Of a stretch of DNA of 64,000 nucleotides, positions 8,815-17,970 are shown in pieces (within the stretch, counting starts at the first letter, position 1; the number at the start of each line of letters is the position of its first letter). The notes under the pieces were generated by a model. It ran no database searches. It was not told where the DNA came from and saw only the letters and a list, made by a program, of their open reading frames with translations. A program made the position numbers and the translations under genes. This DNA comes from Candidatus Fimenecus excrementavium (GTDB lineage: Bacteria > Bacillota > Clostridia > Oscillospirales > Acutalibacteraceae): the NCBI GenBank assembly GCA_018712805.1, contig DVGI01000050.1, positions 1 through 64,000 on the forward strand, read 5' to 3'.

Positions 8815-9446
8815 TTGCCTGCCTCCTGTTTTGCCTTTTCGATGCCCGCGACAAACGCGTCAATTTCCGCGCGGCGCAGTTTCATGCTCGCGGTGTTGAC
8901 AATCACGCGGGCGGAAATCGGGAACAGCGTTTCATAGACTTCCAAGCCGTTTTCTTTGAGCGTTGTGCCGGTTTCCACAATATCGACAATCGCGTCCGAA
9001 AGCCCCAAAAGCGGTGCAAGTTCCACAGAGCCTTCGATTTTCACGATTTTTACATCCATACCCTTGCTTTCAAAATATGCCTTGGTCACGTTGGGGTATT
9101 TGGTGGCGATGCGCTTGACGTTGTATCCGTCATAGAAATTTTCGCCGACCTTGCCGGCCAAGCAAAAGCGGCATTTGCCGATTCCGAGGTCACAGACCTC
9201 ATAAAAGCTCTTGCCGTTTTCCACAATGGTGTCTTTGCCGACCACGCCGATGTCGCACACGCCGTGTTCCACATAAGTAATCACATCCGCCGCTTTGGCG
9301 AGCACCACTTCATAGTCGCCGACCGGCAAAATCAACCGGCGGCCTTTTTCGCGAAGCTCGGTGCAGTCAAGCCCCATGCGCTCAAACAGCTCCATTGTCT
9401 GTTTTTCAAGTCTGCCTTTTGTAAGGGCAATTCGCAATTTTCTCAT
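8811..9446 (-). CDS. hisG: ATP phosphoribosyltransferase, short form
   Basis: The 211-aa protein catalyses the first committed step, joining ATP and PRPP. It is the short HisG type that lacks the C-terminal regulatory ACT-like domain and needs HisZ, which is encoded just upstream. MRKLRIALTKGRLEKQ is the family N-terminus, and the PRPP loop DIVETGTTLKENGL is intact. The start at 9446 overlaps the hisZ stop (ATGA); the longer frame to 9503 is rejected. Confidence 0.95.
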   Translation of the reverse strand: MRKLRIALTKGRLEKQTMELFERMGLDCTELREKGRRLILPVGDYEVVLAKAADVITYVEHGVCDIGVVGKDTIVENGKSFYEVCDLGIGKCRFCLAGKVGENFYDGYNVKRIATKYPNVTKAYFESKGMDVKIVKIEGSVELAPLLGLSDAIVDIVETGTTLKENGLEVYETLFPISARVIVNTASMKLRRAEIDAFVAGIEKAKQEAGK

Positions 9447-10642
9447 AACACGACCTCCTGCACACCGTCGGCATTCACGCGGTAAAGGTTCCGAATCCCG
9501 CAATTTTCCGCGTAAGCCTTTGCCTGTTCGAACGTGTCAAACGCACCGTTTTCACAAGTTTTGCCCTGCCGAATCAGGCGGTTTTGCAAATGGAGCGCTT
9601 CGGTTTCAAAGCCGTCTTCGCCAAATACCAAGGCATCCGCCGGTGCCGCTTTCGGCACATCGCCGCGGCGCAGTTTCGCGCGCGCGAGGTCGTCGGTGTT
9701 AATCCCGAAACCCGTTGCCGGTAAATCTTCGCCGAATTCGGAAATCAAGCTGTCGTAGCGACCGCCGGAAAGCACCGTAACGCCGCTGCCCTCCGTATAG
9801 CCGCGGAAAATAATCCCGGTATAGTAATTGGTGCGGTGGACAAGGCTCAAATCCAAAATAATGCGGTCGGCGTAGCCCGCTTTTTGAAGTCTTGCGTAGA
9901 GCGTTTCCAAATAATCGAGCGCCGCCTGCGCTTCCTTGCCTTTTGCAACCTTGCGCGCTTCGGAAAGAATCTGTGCGTCGCCGAACATCCGCGGCAAATT
10001 GCGAATCGCGTCCGTAACGGGGGTCTGCCCGATTTCGTCAAGCACCGTATTGAGCGCGACAAAGTTTTTGCTTTCTAAGCAATCGTAAATCGCGCTGACG
10101 GTTTCTTCGTCGCACGAAAGAGAAGCGCAAAGCGATTTAAAATAGCCCGCGTGACCGATTTCAATTTGGTAGTCGGGCGCGCCGCAAAGTTCGAGCGCCT
10201 GAATCGCCATGGTAATCACTTCTAAATCCGCACGAAGCCCTTTGGCGCCGATGAGCTCAATCCCGCTTTGGGAGGTTTCATCGTTATGGCCGGACAGCTT
10301 CGGACGGCGGGAAAACACATTTTGATTGTAGTAAAGCCGCAAAGGAAGCGTTGCGCCTTTTAAGCGAGTCGCCGCCACACGCGCAATGGGCAGTGTGGAA
10401 TCCGGCCGCAAAACGAGCAGCCGCCCGTAGGCGTCGGTCATCGTGTACAGCGCCTCCGGCAAAGTGCCGGCGCTTTCGCGGTTGAACACGTCAAAAAATT
10501 CGATTGTCGGGGTGACAATCTTTTTATAACCGCGGGATTTGAATAAATCGGCAAGCTGGCGCTCCACCGCGCGCAGCGCGTCACTTTCTTCAAACAAATA
10601 GTCCCTTGTTCCCTCGGGTGTGATTTTAGAGTAGTTTTTCAT
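9443..10642 (-). CDS. hisZ: ATP phosphoribosyltransferase regulatory subunit
   Basis: This 399-aa paralogue of histidyl-tRNA synthetase has no tRNA-charging role. It forms the hetero-octamer with short HisG and carries the histidine feedback site. It starts KITPEGTRDYLFEES and keeps class II synthetase-like motifs (VLRPDSTLPIARVAATR, and GGRYDSLISEFG near the C-terminus). Pairing with a short hisG supports HisZ rather than HisS. It is the first gene of the operon, behind the promoter at 10714-10742. Confidence 0.94.
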   Translation of the reverse strand: MKNYSKITPEGTRDYLFEESDALRAVERQLADLFKSRGYKKIVTPTIEFFDVFNRESAGTLPEALYTMTDAYGRLLVLRPDSTLPIARVAATRLKGATLPLRLYYNQNVFSRRPKLSGHNDETSQSGIELIGAKGLRADLEVITMAIQALELCGAPDYQIEIGHAGYFKSLCASLSCDEETVSAIYDCLESKNFVALNTVLDEIGQTPVTDAIRNLPRMFGDAQILSEARKVAKGKEAQAALDYLETLYARLQKAGYADRIILDLSLVHRTNYYTGIIFRGYTEGSGVTVLSGGRYDSLISEFGEDLPATGFGINTDDLARAKLRRGDVPKAAPADALVFGEDGFETEALHLQNRLIRQGKTCENGAFDTFEQAKAYAENCGIRNLYRVNADGVQEVVL

Positions 10643-10696
10643 GGGTCATATCCTTTCGCACCTGTGCGCCGTTTTTAGGTATATTTCTCCCTTGTT

Positions 10697-10732
10697 CACT
10701 TTAGCGTGCTACTATGATAGCACAGTAAAGTG
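10697..10732. promoter_or_regulatory. Palindromic operator candidate at the his promoter
   Basis: CACTTTAGCGTGCTA (10697-10711) and TAGCACAGTAAAGTG (10718-10732) form an inverted repeat with 13 of 15 positions matching. The repeat covers the -10 box and most of the spacer of the hisZ promoter, so a protein bound here would block RNA polymerase. The regulator is unknown; a histidine-responsive repressor is inference. Confidence 0.6.
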
Positions 10733-10742
10733 ACGCCGTCAA
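10714..10742 (-). promoter_or_regulatory. Promoter of the his operon
   Basis: On the minus strand TTGACG (10737-10742) and TATCAT (10714-10719) are separated by exactly 17 bases, close to the sigma-A consensus. It lies between the polC stop and hisZ. Confidence 0.8.
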
Positions 10743-10761
10743 GTCTTTTTTTTCGGTGCGT

Positions 10762-13700
10762 TTAAAACAATGAAATCTGTGCGGTTTTCGGCAGGTTGCC
10801 GAACGCGCCGCAGCTGTCGAGCAGTTCCACGGTGCTGTTGCCCGCCTTGGCGCGCCGGGCAAAATCATCGACGGAAACAAACGCGCCCTCGCCGTCGTCG
10901 CGCGCATTTGCAAGCGCCACCGCGGCGTTTTCACCGATGCCGGAGAGCGCGGAGAACGGCAGACGGATTTTGCCGTCTTCAATCGTGTAAGCGGTTGCGC
11001 GGGATTTATAGACATCGACGCCCAAAAGCTCGACGCCGCGCGCCATCATTTCGTTGACCACCTGCATGGCGGTGAATTGCTCCTTGTCTTTGGCGGTCGC
11101 GGTTTTGTCGTGGATTTTGCTTTCCAAAAGTTTCAGGCGGGTGCGCACAGCGTCGTGCCCCTGCACCACGGTTTCCGCGTCCAAATCGCCGCCGCGCACG
11201 GTTAAAAACGCGGTGTAATATTCAAGCGGGCGGTAAATTTTATACCAGCCGAGGCGAAGCGCCGCGATAACATAAGCCGCCGCGTGGGCTTTCGGGAACA
11301 TGTATTTAATCTTTCGGCAGGAATCCATATACCATTCCGGCACATTGCACGCGCGCATCGCCTCTTCGGCGCCCTCGGGGAAACCGACTTTGGCGACGAT
11401 ACCTTTTCTGGTTTTTTCCATGATATTAAACGCAAGGCTCGAGTCAAGCCCTTTGTGCATTAAGTAAATCATGATGCTGTCACGCGTACCGATAACGTTG
11501 GAAATGTCGCAGGTACCGTTTTTGATAAGCTCCTGCGCGTTGCCGGTCCAAACGTCGGTGCCGTGGGAAAGACCGGAAATCTGCAGCAGGTCGGAAAAGG
11601 TTTTCGGCTGCGCTTCCAAAAGCATTTGGCAAACGAACGAAGTGCCCATTTCGGGGATAGACAGCGTACCCGTCGGCCAGCTGATTTCCTCCGCCGTCAC
11701 ACCCAAAGGTTCGGGGCTTGTGCAAAGGCGGATAATTTTCGGGTCACAGACGTCGACGTCCATCACGTTAATCTCGGTCATATCCTCCAAATGTTTATAA
11801 AGCGTCGGCACATCGTGACCGAGAATATCCAGTTTCAAAATGGTATCGTGCAAAGAATGGAAGTCGAAGTGCGTGGTTTCCATGTCGCTTGTCGTATCGT
11901 CCGCGGGGAACTGGACCGGCGTAAAGTCGCACACTTCGTAATCGTTCGGCACAACGACCATGCCGCCCGGGTGCTGACCCGTGGTGCGCTTGACGCCCGT
12001 GCACCCTTCGGCAAGGCGCTGTTCTTCGGCGCGGTTGACGTGCAGGTCGCGCTCTTCCAAATATTTTTTAACATAGCCGTAAGCGGTTTTTTCCGCCACG
12101 GTGGCGATTGTGCCCGCCTTGAAAACGTGGGACGAACCGAACAGTTCTTCGGTGTAGCGGTGGGCTTTGCCCTGGTATTCACCGGAGAAGTTCAGGTCGA
12201 TATCGGGCGCTTTGTCGCCGTGGAAGCCGAGGAACGTTTCAAACGGGATTTCGTGACCGTCACGAATCATCGGCGTGCCGCAATGGGGGCAGTCTTTTTT
12301 CGGCATATCAAAGCCGGAACCATATTCGCCGTGGGTATAAAATTCGGAATATTTACAGTTCGGGCAACGGTAGTGGGGCGCCAAGGGATTGACCTCGGAA
12401 ATCCCCGCCATTGTCGCGACGAACGAAGAACCGACTGAACCACGCGAACCGACGTGGTAGCCGTGGTCCTCGGAATCCCAAACCAGCTTTTGCGCGATGA
12501 TATACAAAACGGCGAACCCGTGCTCAATAATGGAGTCCAGTTCTCGGTTCAGTCTTGTTTTGACAAGTTCGGGCACTTCGCCGTTAAACTCGTACCACTC
12601 GCGTGCTTTTGTCCAGCAGATTTCGCGAAGCTTCTCTTCCGACCCCGGAATGGACGGCTGGTAAGTGCCATCGGGGAACGGCCGAATGACATCGACCATA
12701 TCGGCAATTTTGTTGGGGTTATCAATAACGATTTCACGCGCGGTCTCTTCGCCGAGGTAGGCAAATTCCGCGAGCATTTCTTCGGTCGTTCGGAAATACA
12801 GGGGTGCTTGTTTGTCGGCGTCGGCAAATCCCTGCGCCGCCATTAAAATAGCGCGGTATTTGGCGTCCTCCGGGTCGATGAAATGCACGTCGCAGGTCGC
12901 AACGACCGGCTTGCCGAGCTTGTCTGCAATCGCAATCACCTTGCGGTTGATATTTTCAATATCCGCTTCGCAGGTGATTTTGTCAAATTCGCGGTTGCGC
13001 TCGGGATTTTTGGAAACCGGGTCGCTGTGGGCCGCAATCATAAAGCGGTTGTTGCCCGTGGGCTGAATTTCGAGATAGTCATAAAACCGCGCAATTTCAA
13101 GGATTTCTTCTTCGGGGCGTTCTTCCAGAATTGCTCTGTAAAGTTCACCGGCTTCACAAGCTGAACCGATGATTAAGCCCTCGCGGTGTTTGATAAGTTC
13201 GGACTTCGGCGTGCGCGGACGCTTATAATAATAGTCGATATTGGACTTTGAAATCAACTGATACAGATTTTTAAGCCCGGTTAAGTTTTTGACCAAAATG
13301 ATTTGGTGGTAAGAGCGCAGTTCCTTATACGATTTATCCGGCTCTTTTAAGTCGTCGATAAAATAGGCTTCCACGCCGTAGATGATTTTGATTTTACCCT
13401 TGGCGGCGTTCATTGCGTCGGGGAACGCCTGCGCGCAGCCGTGGTCGGTAATGGCAATCGCCTTGTGTCCCCATTTTATCGCGCGCTCCACCAATTTTTT
13501 TGCGGGGGTCATGCCGTCCATTTGCGACATATTGGTATGTAAATGCAGCTCGACGCGCTTTTTTGGCGCGTTGTCCTGCTTTTCGATTTTTTCCACGGTG
13601 CTGATGGCGCGCGGGTCAATGACATATTCATGGCGGAAGGTATCGAATTTGACCTCGCCGGACATCAGAATATAAACACCGTTGTGAAGCTTGTCCAAAA

Positions 13701-14607
13701 GCTCGTCGCTCTGTTCAATTTTCACGACCATGGAAACCATAAACGAATAGGTTTCGTCGGTGATATAAAAGGTAATGATTTTGTGCTTGCCTTTTTTGCT
13801 GGTATGCTCATCAAAGCAGAACACCCGCCCCCAAACGACAACCGGGACGGTCTCCATATCGTTTTCCGGCAGTTCAATGTCAGCTATCGGCATCGGTTCT
13901 TTGCGGATAATATTGCCGTAAATCGGACGGACGCTTTCAAGGTAATAGCCGATTCCCTCTTTGACGACATGTTCCACCGGTTTTTCATCGGAGGGGGCAT
14001 TTTCTTTCGGTTTTTCCTTTTTCACAACTGCGCCGGGGGCGTATTTCTGCTCCACGGCTGCGGCAGCCGCACGCGCGTGTTCGGCTTTGTCAATATTTTG
14101 CTGCACGGACTGCAATTCACCGGCAAAGTCCGCGGTTTCTTCGGAAAAATGTGCCTGAAGCCGCACGCCGAAGCGCTCCAGCAAAAAGTCTTCAACCACG
14201 CGGACACAACCCGCCTGTTCCAAAATGGCAAGCCCGCCGTGTTTCAAATGTGCAAAAACACCGTTCTCGTCGATTTTCCAGTCGCTGCCCTCCAAAAAGC
14301 CGTTGGTAACGGCAACCGTTTTTTTCAGATAAGCCTTGATTTCCGGCGCATACGCTTCCGTACACAGCGACTTGTCAAAGCGCGGTTCAATCGAAAGACG
14401 AACGCTTCCGCCGAACTGCGCGGTAATCACAGACGCAATTTCCCGAAGCATTCGGTCGGAAACCAATCGCGGAAAACGCACGAAAGCTGTCAGATGTCCG
14501 GATTCGGTGTCGTTCGACAGCGAGAGCACCCGGGCTTCTGACAGCGCCTGTTCATATTTTTGGAGCGAGTCTTTGCACTCGCAAAAGAGTTCAAAAAAAG
14601 TAGCCAT
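10762..14607 (-). CDS. polC: DNA polymerase III alpha subunit, PolC type, lacking the exonuclease domain
   Basis: The 1281-aa replicative polymerase has an N-terminal region, an OB fold (about residues 230-340) and a PHP domain opening with HLHTNMSQMDG (His near 355). The polymerase core has GSRGSVGSS, a zinc-binding segment CPNCKYSEF...CPHCGTP, and the catalytic PDIDLNFSGEYQ near residue 803. The C-terminus QISLF fits a beta-clamp-binding motif. In PolC the DnaQ-like 3'-5' exonuclease is normally inserted within the PHP domain after the GVEAY-type segment. Here GVEAYFIDD (near 410-418) passes after about a dozen residues straight into SYHQIILVKNLTGLKNLY, and no DxETTG motif exists anywhere in the protein. 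The length is about 150 residues below the usual ~1430. The frame is otherwise intact, so this is a clean domain loss. It is the last gene of the pyrH-to-polC operon. Confidence 0.95.
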   Translation of the reverse strand: MATFFELFCECKDSLQKYEQALSEARVLSLSNDTESGHLTAFVRFPRLVSDRMLREIASVITAQFGGSVRLSIEPRFDKSLCTEAYAPEIKAYLKKTVAVTNGFLEGSDWKIDENGVFAHLKHGGLAILEQAGCVRVVEDFLLERFGVRLQAHFSEETADFAGELQSVQQNIDKAEHARAAAAAVEQKYAPGAVVKKEKPKENAPSDEKPVEHVVKEGIGYYLESVRPIYGNIIRKEPMPIADIELPENDMETVPVVVWGRVFCFDEHTSKKGKHKIITFYITDETYSFMVSMVVKIEQSDELLDKLHNGVYILMSGEVKFDTFRHEYVIDPRAISTVEKIEKQDNAPKKRVELHLHTNMSQMDGMTPAKKLVERAIKWGHKAIAITDHGCAQAFPDAMNAAKGKIKIIYGVEAYFIDDLKEPDKSYKELRSYHQIILVKNLTGLKNLYQLISKSNIDYYYKRPRTPKSELIKHREGLIIGSACEAGELYRAILEERPEEEILEIARFYDYLEIQPTGNNRFMIAAHSDPVSKNPERNREFDKITCEADIENINRKVIAIADKLGKPVVATCDVHFIDPEDAKYRAILMAAQGFADADKQAPLYFRTTEEMLAEFAYLGEETAREIVIDNPNKIADMVDVIRPFPDGTYQPSIPGSEEKLREICWTKAREWYEFNGEVPELVKTRLNRELDSIIEHGFAVLYIIAQKLVWDSEDHGYHVGSRGSVGSSFVATMAGISEVNPLAPHYRCPNCKYSEFYTHGEYGSGFDMPKKDCPHCGTPMIRDGHEIPFETFLGFHGDKAPDIDLNFSGEYQGKAHRYTEELFGSSHVFKAGTIATVAEKTAYGYVKKYLEERDLHVNRAEEQRLAEGCTGVKRTTGQHPGGMVVVPNDYEVCDFTPVQFPADDTTSDMETTHFDFHSLHDTILKLDILGHDVPTLYKHLEDMTEINVMDVDVCDPKIIRLCTSPEPLGVTAEEISWPTGTLSIPEMGTSFVCQMLLEAQPKTFSDLLQISGLSHGTDVWTGNAQELIKNGTCDISNVIGTRDSIMIYLMHKGLDSSLAFNIMEKTRKGIVAKVGFPEGAEEAMRACNVPEWYMDSCRKIKYMFPKAHAAAYVIAALRLGWYKIYRPLEYYTAFLTVRGGDLDAETVVQGHDAVRTRLKLLESKIHDKTATAKDKEQFTAMQVVNEMMARGVELLGVDVYKSRATAYTIEDGKIRLPFSALSGIGENAAVALANARDDGEGAFVSVDDFARRAKAGNSTVELLDSCGAFGNLPKTAQISLF

Positions 14608-14656
14608 TTAAATTCCTGTTTCTATGTAATCTTTCTTATTATAAACCCTGTGAGCA

Positions 14657-15709
14657 TTAAAGATTGTCGATTTCGGCAATCAGTTCGTCGACAATTTGGT
14701 CTTCGGGGACTTTTCTTAAAATTTCGCCGTGGCGGAACAAAAGCCCGCAATGGTCACCGCCGGCAATACCGATGTCGGCTTCGCGCGCTTCGCCCGGGCC
14801 GTTGACCACACAGCCCATTACCGCGACGGTAATCGGTTTTTTGCAGCCCTGCAAGCGGCGTTCCACCTCATTGGCAAGGCCGATCAAGTCAACTTTGGTT
14901 CTGCCGCAGGTCGGGCAAGAAACAATCCGCGGGCAGTCGGTTTTCAAGTCCACCGCTTTGAGAATATCAAACCCCGCCGCCACTTCGCGAACCGGGTCGG
15001 CGGTCATCGACACGCGGATGGTGTCACCGATGCCGTCTAACAGCAGCGCGCCGATACCGGCTGCGGATTTAATCAGCGCCATACGCTCCGTTCCGGCTTC
15101 GGTAACGCCCAAATGCAGCGGATAATCACAAAGCGTGGCAATTTTCCTGTACGCTGCGACCATGCGGGAAACGTCGGAGGATTTAATGGAAATCACGATA
15201 TCGTTAAAATCGAATTTCTCGAGCAGCGCGGCGTGCCGCAATGCGCTTTCACAAAGGGCGTCGGGCGTCGGGGAACCGTATTTTGCAAGCAAATCTTTCT
15301 CGAGCGAGCCGGAGTTTACGCCGATTCGAATCGGGACATTGTGCTGACGGCAGGCGTCGGCGACCGCCTTAATGCGGTCCTCAGAACCGATATTGCCGGG
15401 GTTGATTCGGATTTTGTCGACCCCCGCGGCGACGCTTTCGAGCGCGCATTTGTAATCAAAGTGAATGTCGGCGACAACCGGAATGGAAACCGCTTCTTTG
15501 ACCGCCGCAAGGGTTTTGACGGCTTCTTTGTTGGGAACAGTCAGACGCACAATTTCACAGCCCGCCTTTTCGAGTTCGACTGCCTGGCGCACGTTGCCCT
15601 CGACGTCTTCCGCCGGAACATTCAGCATCGACTGGACGCTGATTTTTGCGCCGCCGCCGATTGTAAGGTTACCTGCCTTTACGGCTCTTGAAACTCTGCG
15701 TTGTGCCAT
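14657..15709 (-). CDS. ispG: HMBPP synthase (flavodoxin-dependent)
   Basis: The 350-aa 4Fe-4S enzyme converts MEcPP to HMBPP in the MEP isoprenoid pathway. The TIM-barrel part includes SVQSMLN, VRLTVPN, VADIHFDY and IRINPGNIG. The cluster ligands are in VSCPTCGRT and VMGCVVNGPGEA. It sits between rseP and polC, the classical clostridial order, and dxr of the same pathway is two genes upstream. Confidence 0.96.
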   Translation of the reverse strand: MAQRRVSRAVKAGNLTIGGGAKISVQSMLNVPAEDVEGNVRQAVELEKAGCEIVRLTVPNKEAVKTLAAVKEAVSIPVVADIHFDYKCALESVAAGVDKIRINPGNIGSEDRIKAVADACRQHNVPIRIGVNSGSLEKDLLAKYGSPTPDALCESALRHAALLEKFDFNDIVISIKSSDVSRMVAAYRKIATLCDYPLHLGVTEAGTERMALIKSAAGIGALLLDGIGDTIRVSMTADPVREVAAGFDILKAVDLKTDCPRIVSCPTCGRTKVDLIGLANEVERRLQGCKKPITVAVMGCVVNGPGEAREADIGIAGGDHCGLLFRHGEILRKVPEDQIVDELIAEIDNL

Positions 15710-15732
15710 AGGTTTTCCATCCTCTCTTTTTG

Positions 15733-16803
15733 CTACGCGCCGTGCACGATGCGCGCAATATCGTTATAGGTGACAACCACCATCAAAAGCAGAAGCAATG
15801 CAAGCCCCGCGGCGTGCACATAACCTTCATATTTCGGGTTGACGGGCTTTCTGCGGACGGCTTCCACAGCCAAGAACAAAAAGCGCCCGCCGTCCAGCGC
15901 CGGCAGCGGCAGCAAATTCGCCACGCCGACATTGATTGTGATAAACGCCATAATCGTTAACAGATTGGTAAGGCTTCCCGAAGAGACCGCCTGGGCAGTC
16001 ACGTCGGCAATAATATCCACCGTGCCGACCGGTCCCGCTAGTTCCGACATGCCGTAGCGCCCGGTGACGAGGTCAAAGACGCTCAGCCAAACCATGCGAA
16101 CGATGGAGGCGGACTGGGTAAAGGCGTTTTTCACGATATTCAAAAATCCCGGCTGTTCGCCGATGATGATGAAATCATATTGAATGAGCGTAATGCCGTT
16201 TTGCTGTTCGGTGGCGAAATGCACGTCGTTTAATGTAACCTTTTCGCCGTCACGTTCCACGACAAAGTCGAACACGCCGTCTTGGCTTCGGCTCATTAAA
16301 AATGACAAGTCAAGTTCCGACCAGACGTGATGCCCGTCGATTTCTACGAAGCGGTCGCCCGCCTGTAAACCGTATTGCGAACTTACGGCGTCGGGGTAAA
16401 ACTCTTTAATCGTGTTAGTGCCGATAAGGTCGGTGGAAGTCGTCAGAAGCAGCACCATTAAAATGAAGCCCAAAATCAGGTTCATCAGCGCGCCGGCAAC
16501 GACGATAATCATTTTCTGCCAAACCGGCTTTTTGTTAAATGCACGGTCGTCTTCGCTCGCGTCGTCCTCCCCTTCCATGGCGACATAGCCGCCTATCGGG
16601 AACAGCCGAACCGCATAAAGCGTATCGCCCTTTTTGCGTTTGAACAAGGCCGGGCCCATGCCGAGCGAAAACTCGTTGACCTTGACTTTAAAAAGTTTTG
16701 CACAGGCAAAATGCCCGCACTCATGAATCATAATAATGACACCGAAAAACAAAAGCGCAAACAAAATCGGCCACGCCTTGCTCCAAAGTTCCGATGCCGT
16801 CAT
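15733..16803 (-). CDS. rseP: Site-2 intramembrane zinc protease (RseP/RasP)
   Basis: The active-site motif HECGH (HExxH) lies in the first membrane segment and the second motif is NLLPLPALDGGRF near the C-terminus. A PDZ-like region follows the second membrane segment (about residues 140-230). The family cleaves membrane-bound anti-sigma factors and remnant signal peptides. The ATG at 16803 leaves a normal N-terminus of 26 residues before the catalytic His. A GTG at 16824 immediately follows the purine-rich sequence, so neither start has an ideal ribosome-binding site and the exact start is uncertain. It lies downstream of dxr in the usual operon. Confidence 0.92.
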   Translation of the reverse strand: MTASELWSKAWPILFALLFFGVIIMIHECGHFACAKLFKVKVNEFSLGMGPALFKRKKGDTLYAVRLFPIGGYVAMEGEDDASEDDRAFNKKPVWQKMIIVVAGALMNLILGFILMVLLLTTSTDLIGTNTIKEFYPDAVSSQYGLQAGDRFVEIDGHHVWSELDLSFLMSRSQDGVFDFVVERDGEKVTLNDVHFATEQQNGITLIQYDFIIIGEQPGFLNIVKNAFTQSASIVRMVWLSVFDLVTGRYGMSELAGPVGTVDIIADVTAQAVSSGSLTNLLTIMAFITINVGVANLLPLPALDGGRFLFLAVEAVRRKPVNPKYEGYVHAAGLALLLLLMVVVTYNDIARIVHGA

Positions 16804-16827
16804 GCTTAATAAAATGGCTCTCACCTC

Positions 16828-17970
16828 TTAAAGACTTGCGACGGTTTCCCGCGCCCAGCGGTCGGTTTCCAAAACATCCTCTAAGGTATAGCGTTCCTTC
16901 TGCGGCGCGGTTTCCAACACTTTCGCGACACGCGCGGCAATGTCTAAAAATCCGATTTCACCGCGGCGGAACATGGCGTTTGCCTGTTCGTTTGCGGAAT
17001 TGACCGCCGCCGGGAACAGTCCCCCTTTATTTATTGCAGTTCTGCAAAGATTTATGCATTGGAAGGTGTCGTAATCCGGCTCAAAGAAGGTCAGCTTTCC
17101 GATTTCGGAAAGGGAAAGCTCGCCGACCGGCGACTCGAACCGCTCGGGGTACGTCAGCGCGTATTGAATCGGGATTCGCATATCGGGCAGCCCCAACTGC
17201 GCAATGACGGAATTGTCAGTATATTCGACCGCGGAATGGACAATGCTTTCGCGGTGCACGACGATTTGCACGTCCTGCGGGCGAACGGAAAACAGCCAAA
17301 CCGCTTCAATGAGTTCAAGCCCTTTGTTCATCATCGTTGCGGAATCCACGGTAATTTTCGCGCCCATTTCCCAGTTCGGGTGCTTGAGCGCGTCGGCAAC
17401 GGTGACCTTTTCGAGTTCTTTTTTTGTCTTGCCGAAAAACGGTCCGCCGGACGCGGTCAAAATAATCTTTTTGAGCGCCGCATTCGCAGGGCGGCCTTGT
17501 AATGCTTGAAAAATGGCGGAGTGCTCGGAATCGACCGGCAAAATCGAAACGCCGTTCTTTTTCGCCGCTTCCATAACCAGCTGCCCGCCGGCGACCAGCG
17601 TTTCTTTATTGGCAAGCGCGAGTTTCTTTTTGGCGTCGATTGCGGCAAGCGTGGGCTCTAGCCCCGCCATGCCTACAACCGAATTGAGCACGGTGTCCGC
17701 GCCGTCCGCCCTCGCACAAGCGCAAACGCCGTCTTTGCCGGAAAGCACCTTTGTGTTTGTGTCCGCCACGCGGACTTTTAAGTCCGCCGCCGCCTTTTCT
17801 TCGACCATGGCGACCGTCTTCGGGTGGAATTCCCGGATTTGCGCTTCCATGTGCGCAACGTCCGAATAAGCAGTCAAAGCCTCGACGGTATACCCGCGCA
17901 GGCGGGCAACGTCAAGACTTTGCGTACCAATAGAACCGGTGGAACCTAATATCGATAAACTCTTTGTCAT
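16828..17970 (-). CDS. dxr: 1-deoxy-D-xylulose-5-phosphate reductoisomerase
   Basis: The 380-aa NADPH enzyme makes MEP from DXP. The nucleotide-binding LGSTGSIGTQSLDV is at the N-terminus; the metal and substrate site includes PVDSEHSAIFQAL, TASGGPF and NWEMGAKITVDSATMMNKGLE. The start at 17970 is fixed by its TGATG overlap with the cdsA stop and an AAGGAA ribosome-binding site; a longer frame to 18132 would lie within cdsA. Confidence 0.96.
   Translation of the reverse strand: MTKSLSILGSTGSIGTQSLDVARLRGYTVEALTAYSDVAHMEAQIREFHPKTVAMVEEKAAADLKVRVADTNTKVLSGKDGVCACARADGADTVLNSVVGMAGLEPTLAAIDAKKKLALANKETLVAGGQLVMEAAKKNGVSILPVDSEHSAIFQALQGRPANAALKKIILTASGGPFFGKTKKELEKVTVADALKHPNWEMGAKITVDSATMMNKGLELIEAVWLFSVRPQDVQIVVHRESIVHSAVEYTDNSVIAQLGLPDMRIPIQYALTYPERFESPVGELSLSEIGKLTFFEPDYDTFQCINLCRTAINKGGLFPAAVNSANEQANAMFRRGEIGFLDIAARVAKVLETAPQKERYTLEDVLETDRWARETVASL

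Noticed and set aside
9443..10642. hisZ as histidyl-tRNA synthetase (hisS)
   Set aside because: It lies directly before a short hisG in the his operon and is relatively short at 399 aa, which fits the regulatory subunit.
13543..14541. A 332-codon plus-strand frame opposite the start of polC
   Set aside because: Same shadow-frame composition; polC on the other strand is unambiguous.
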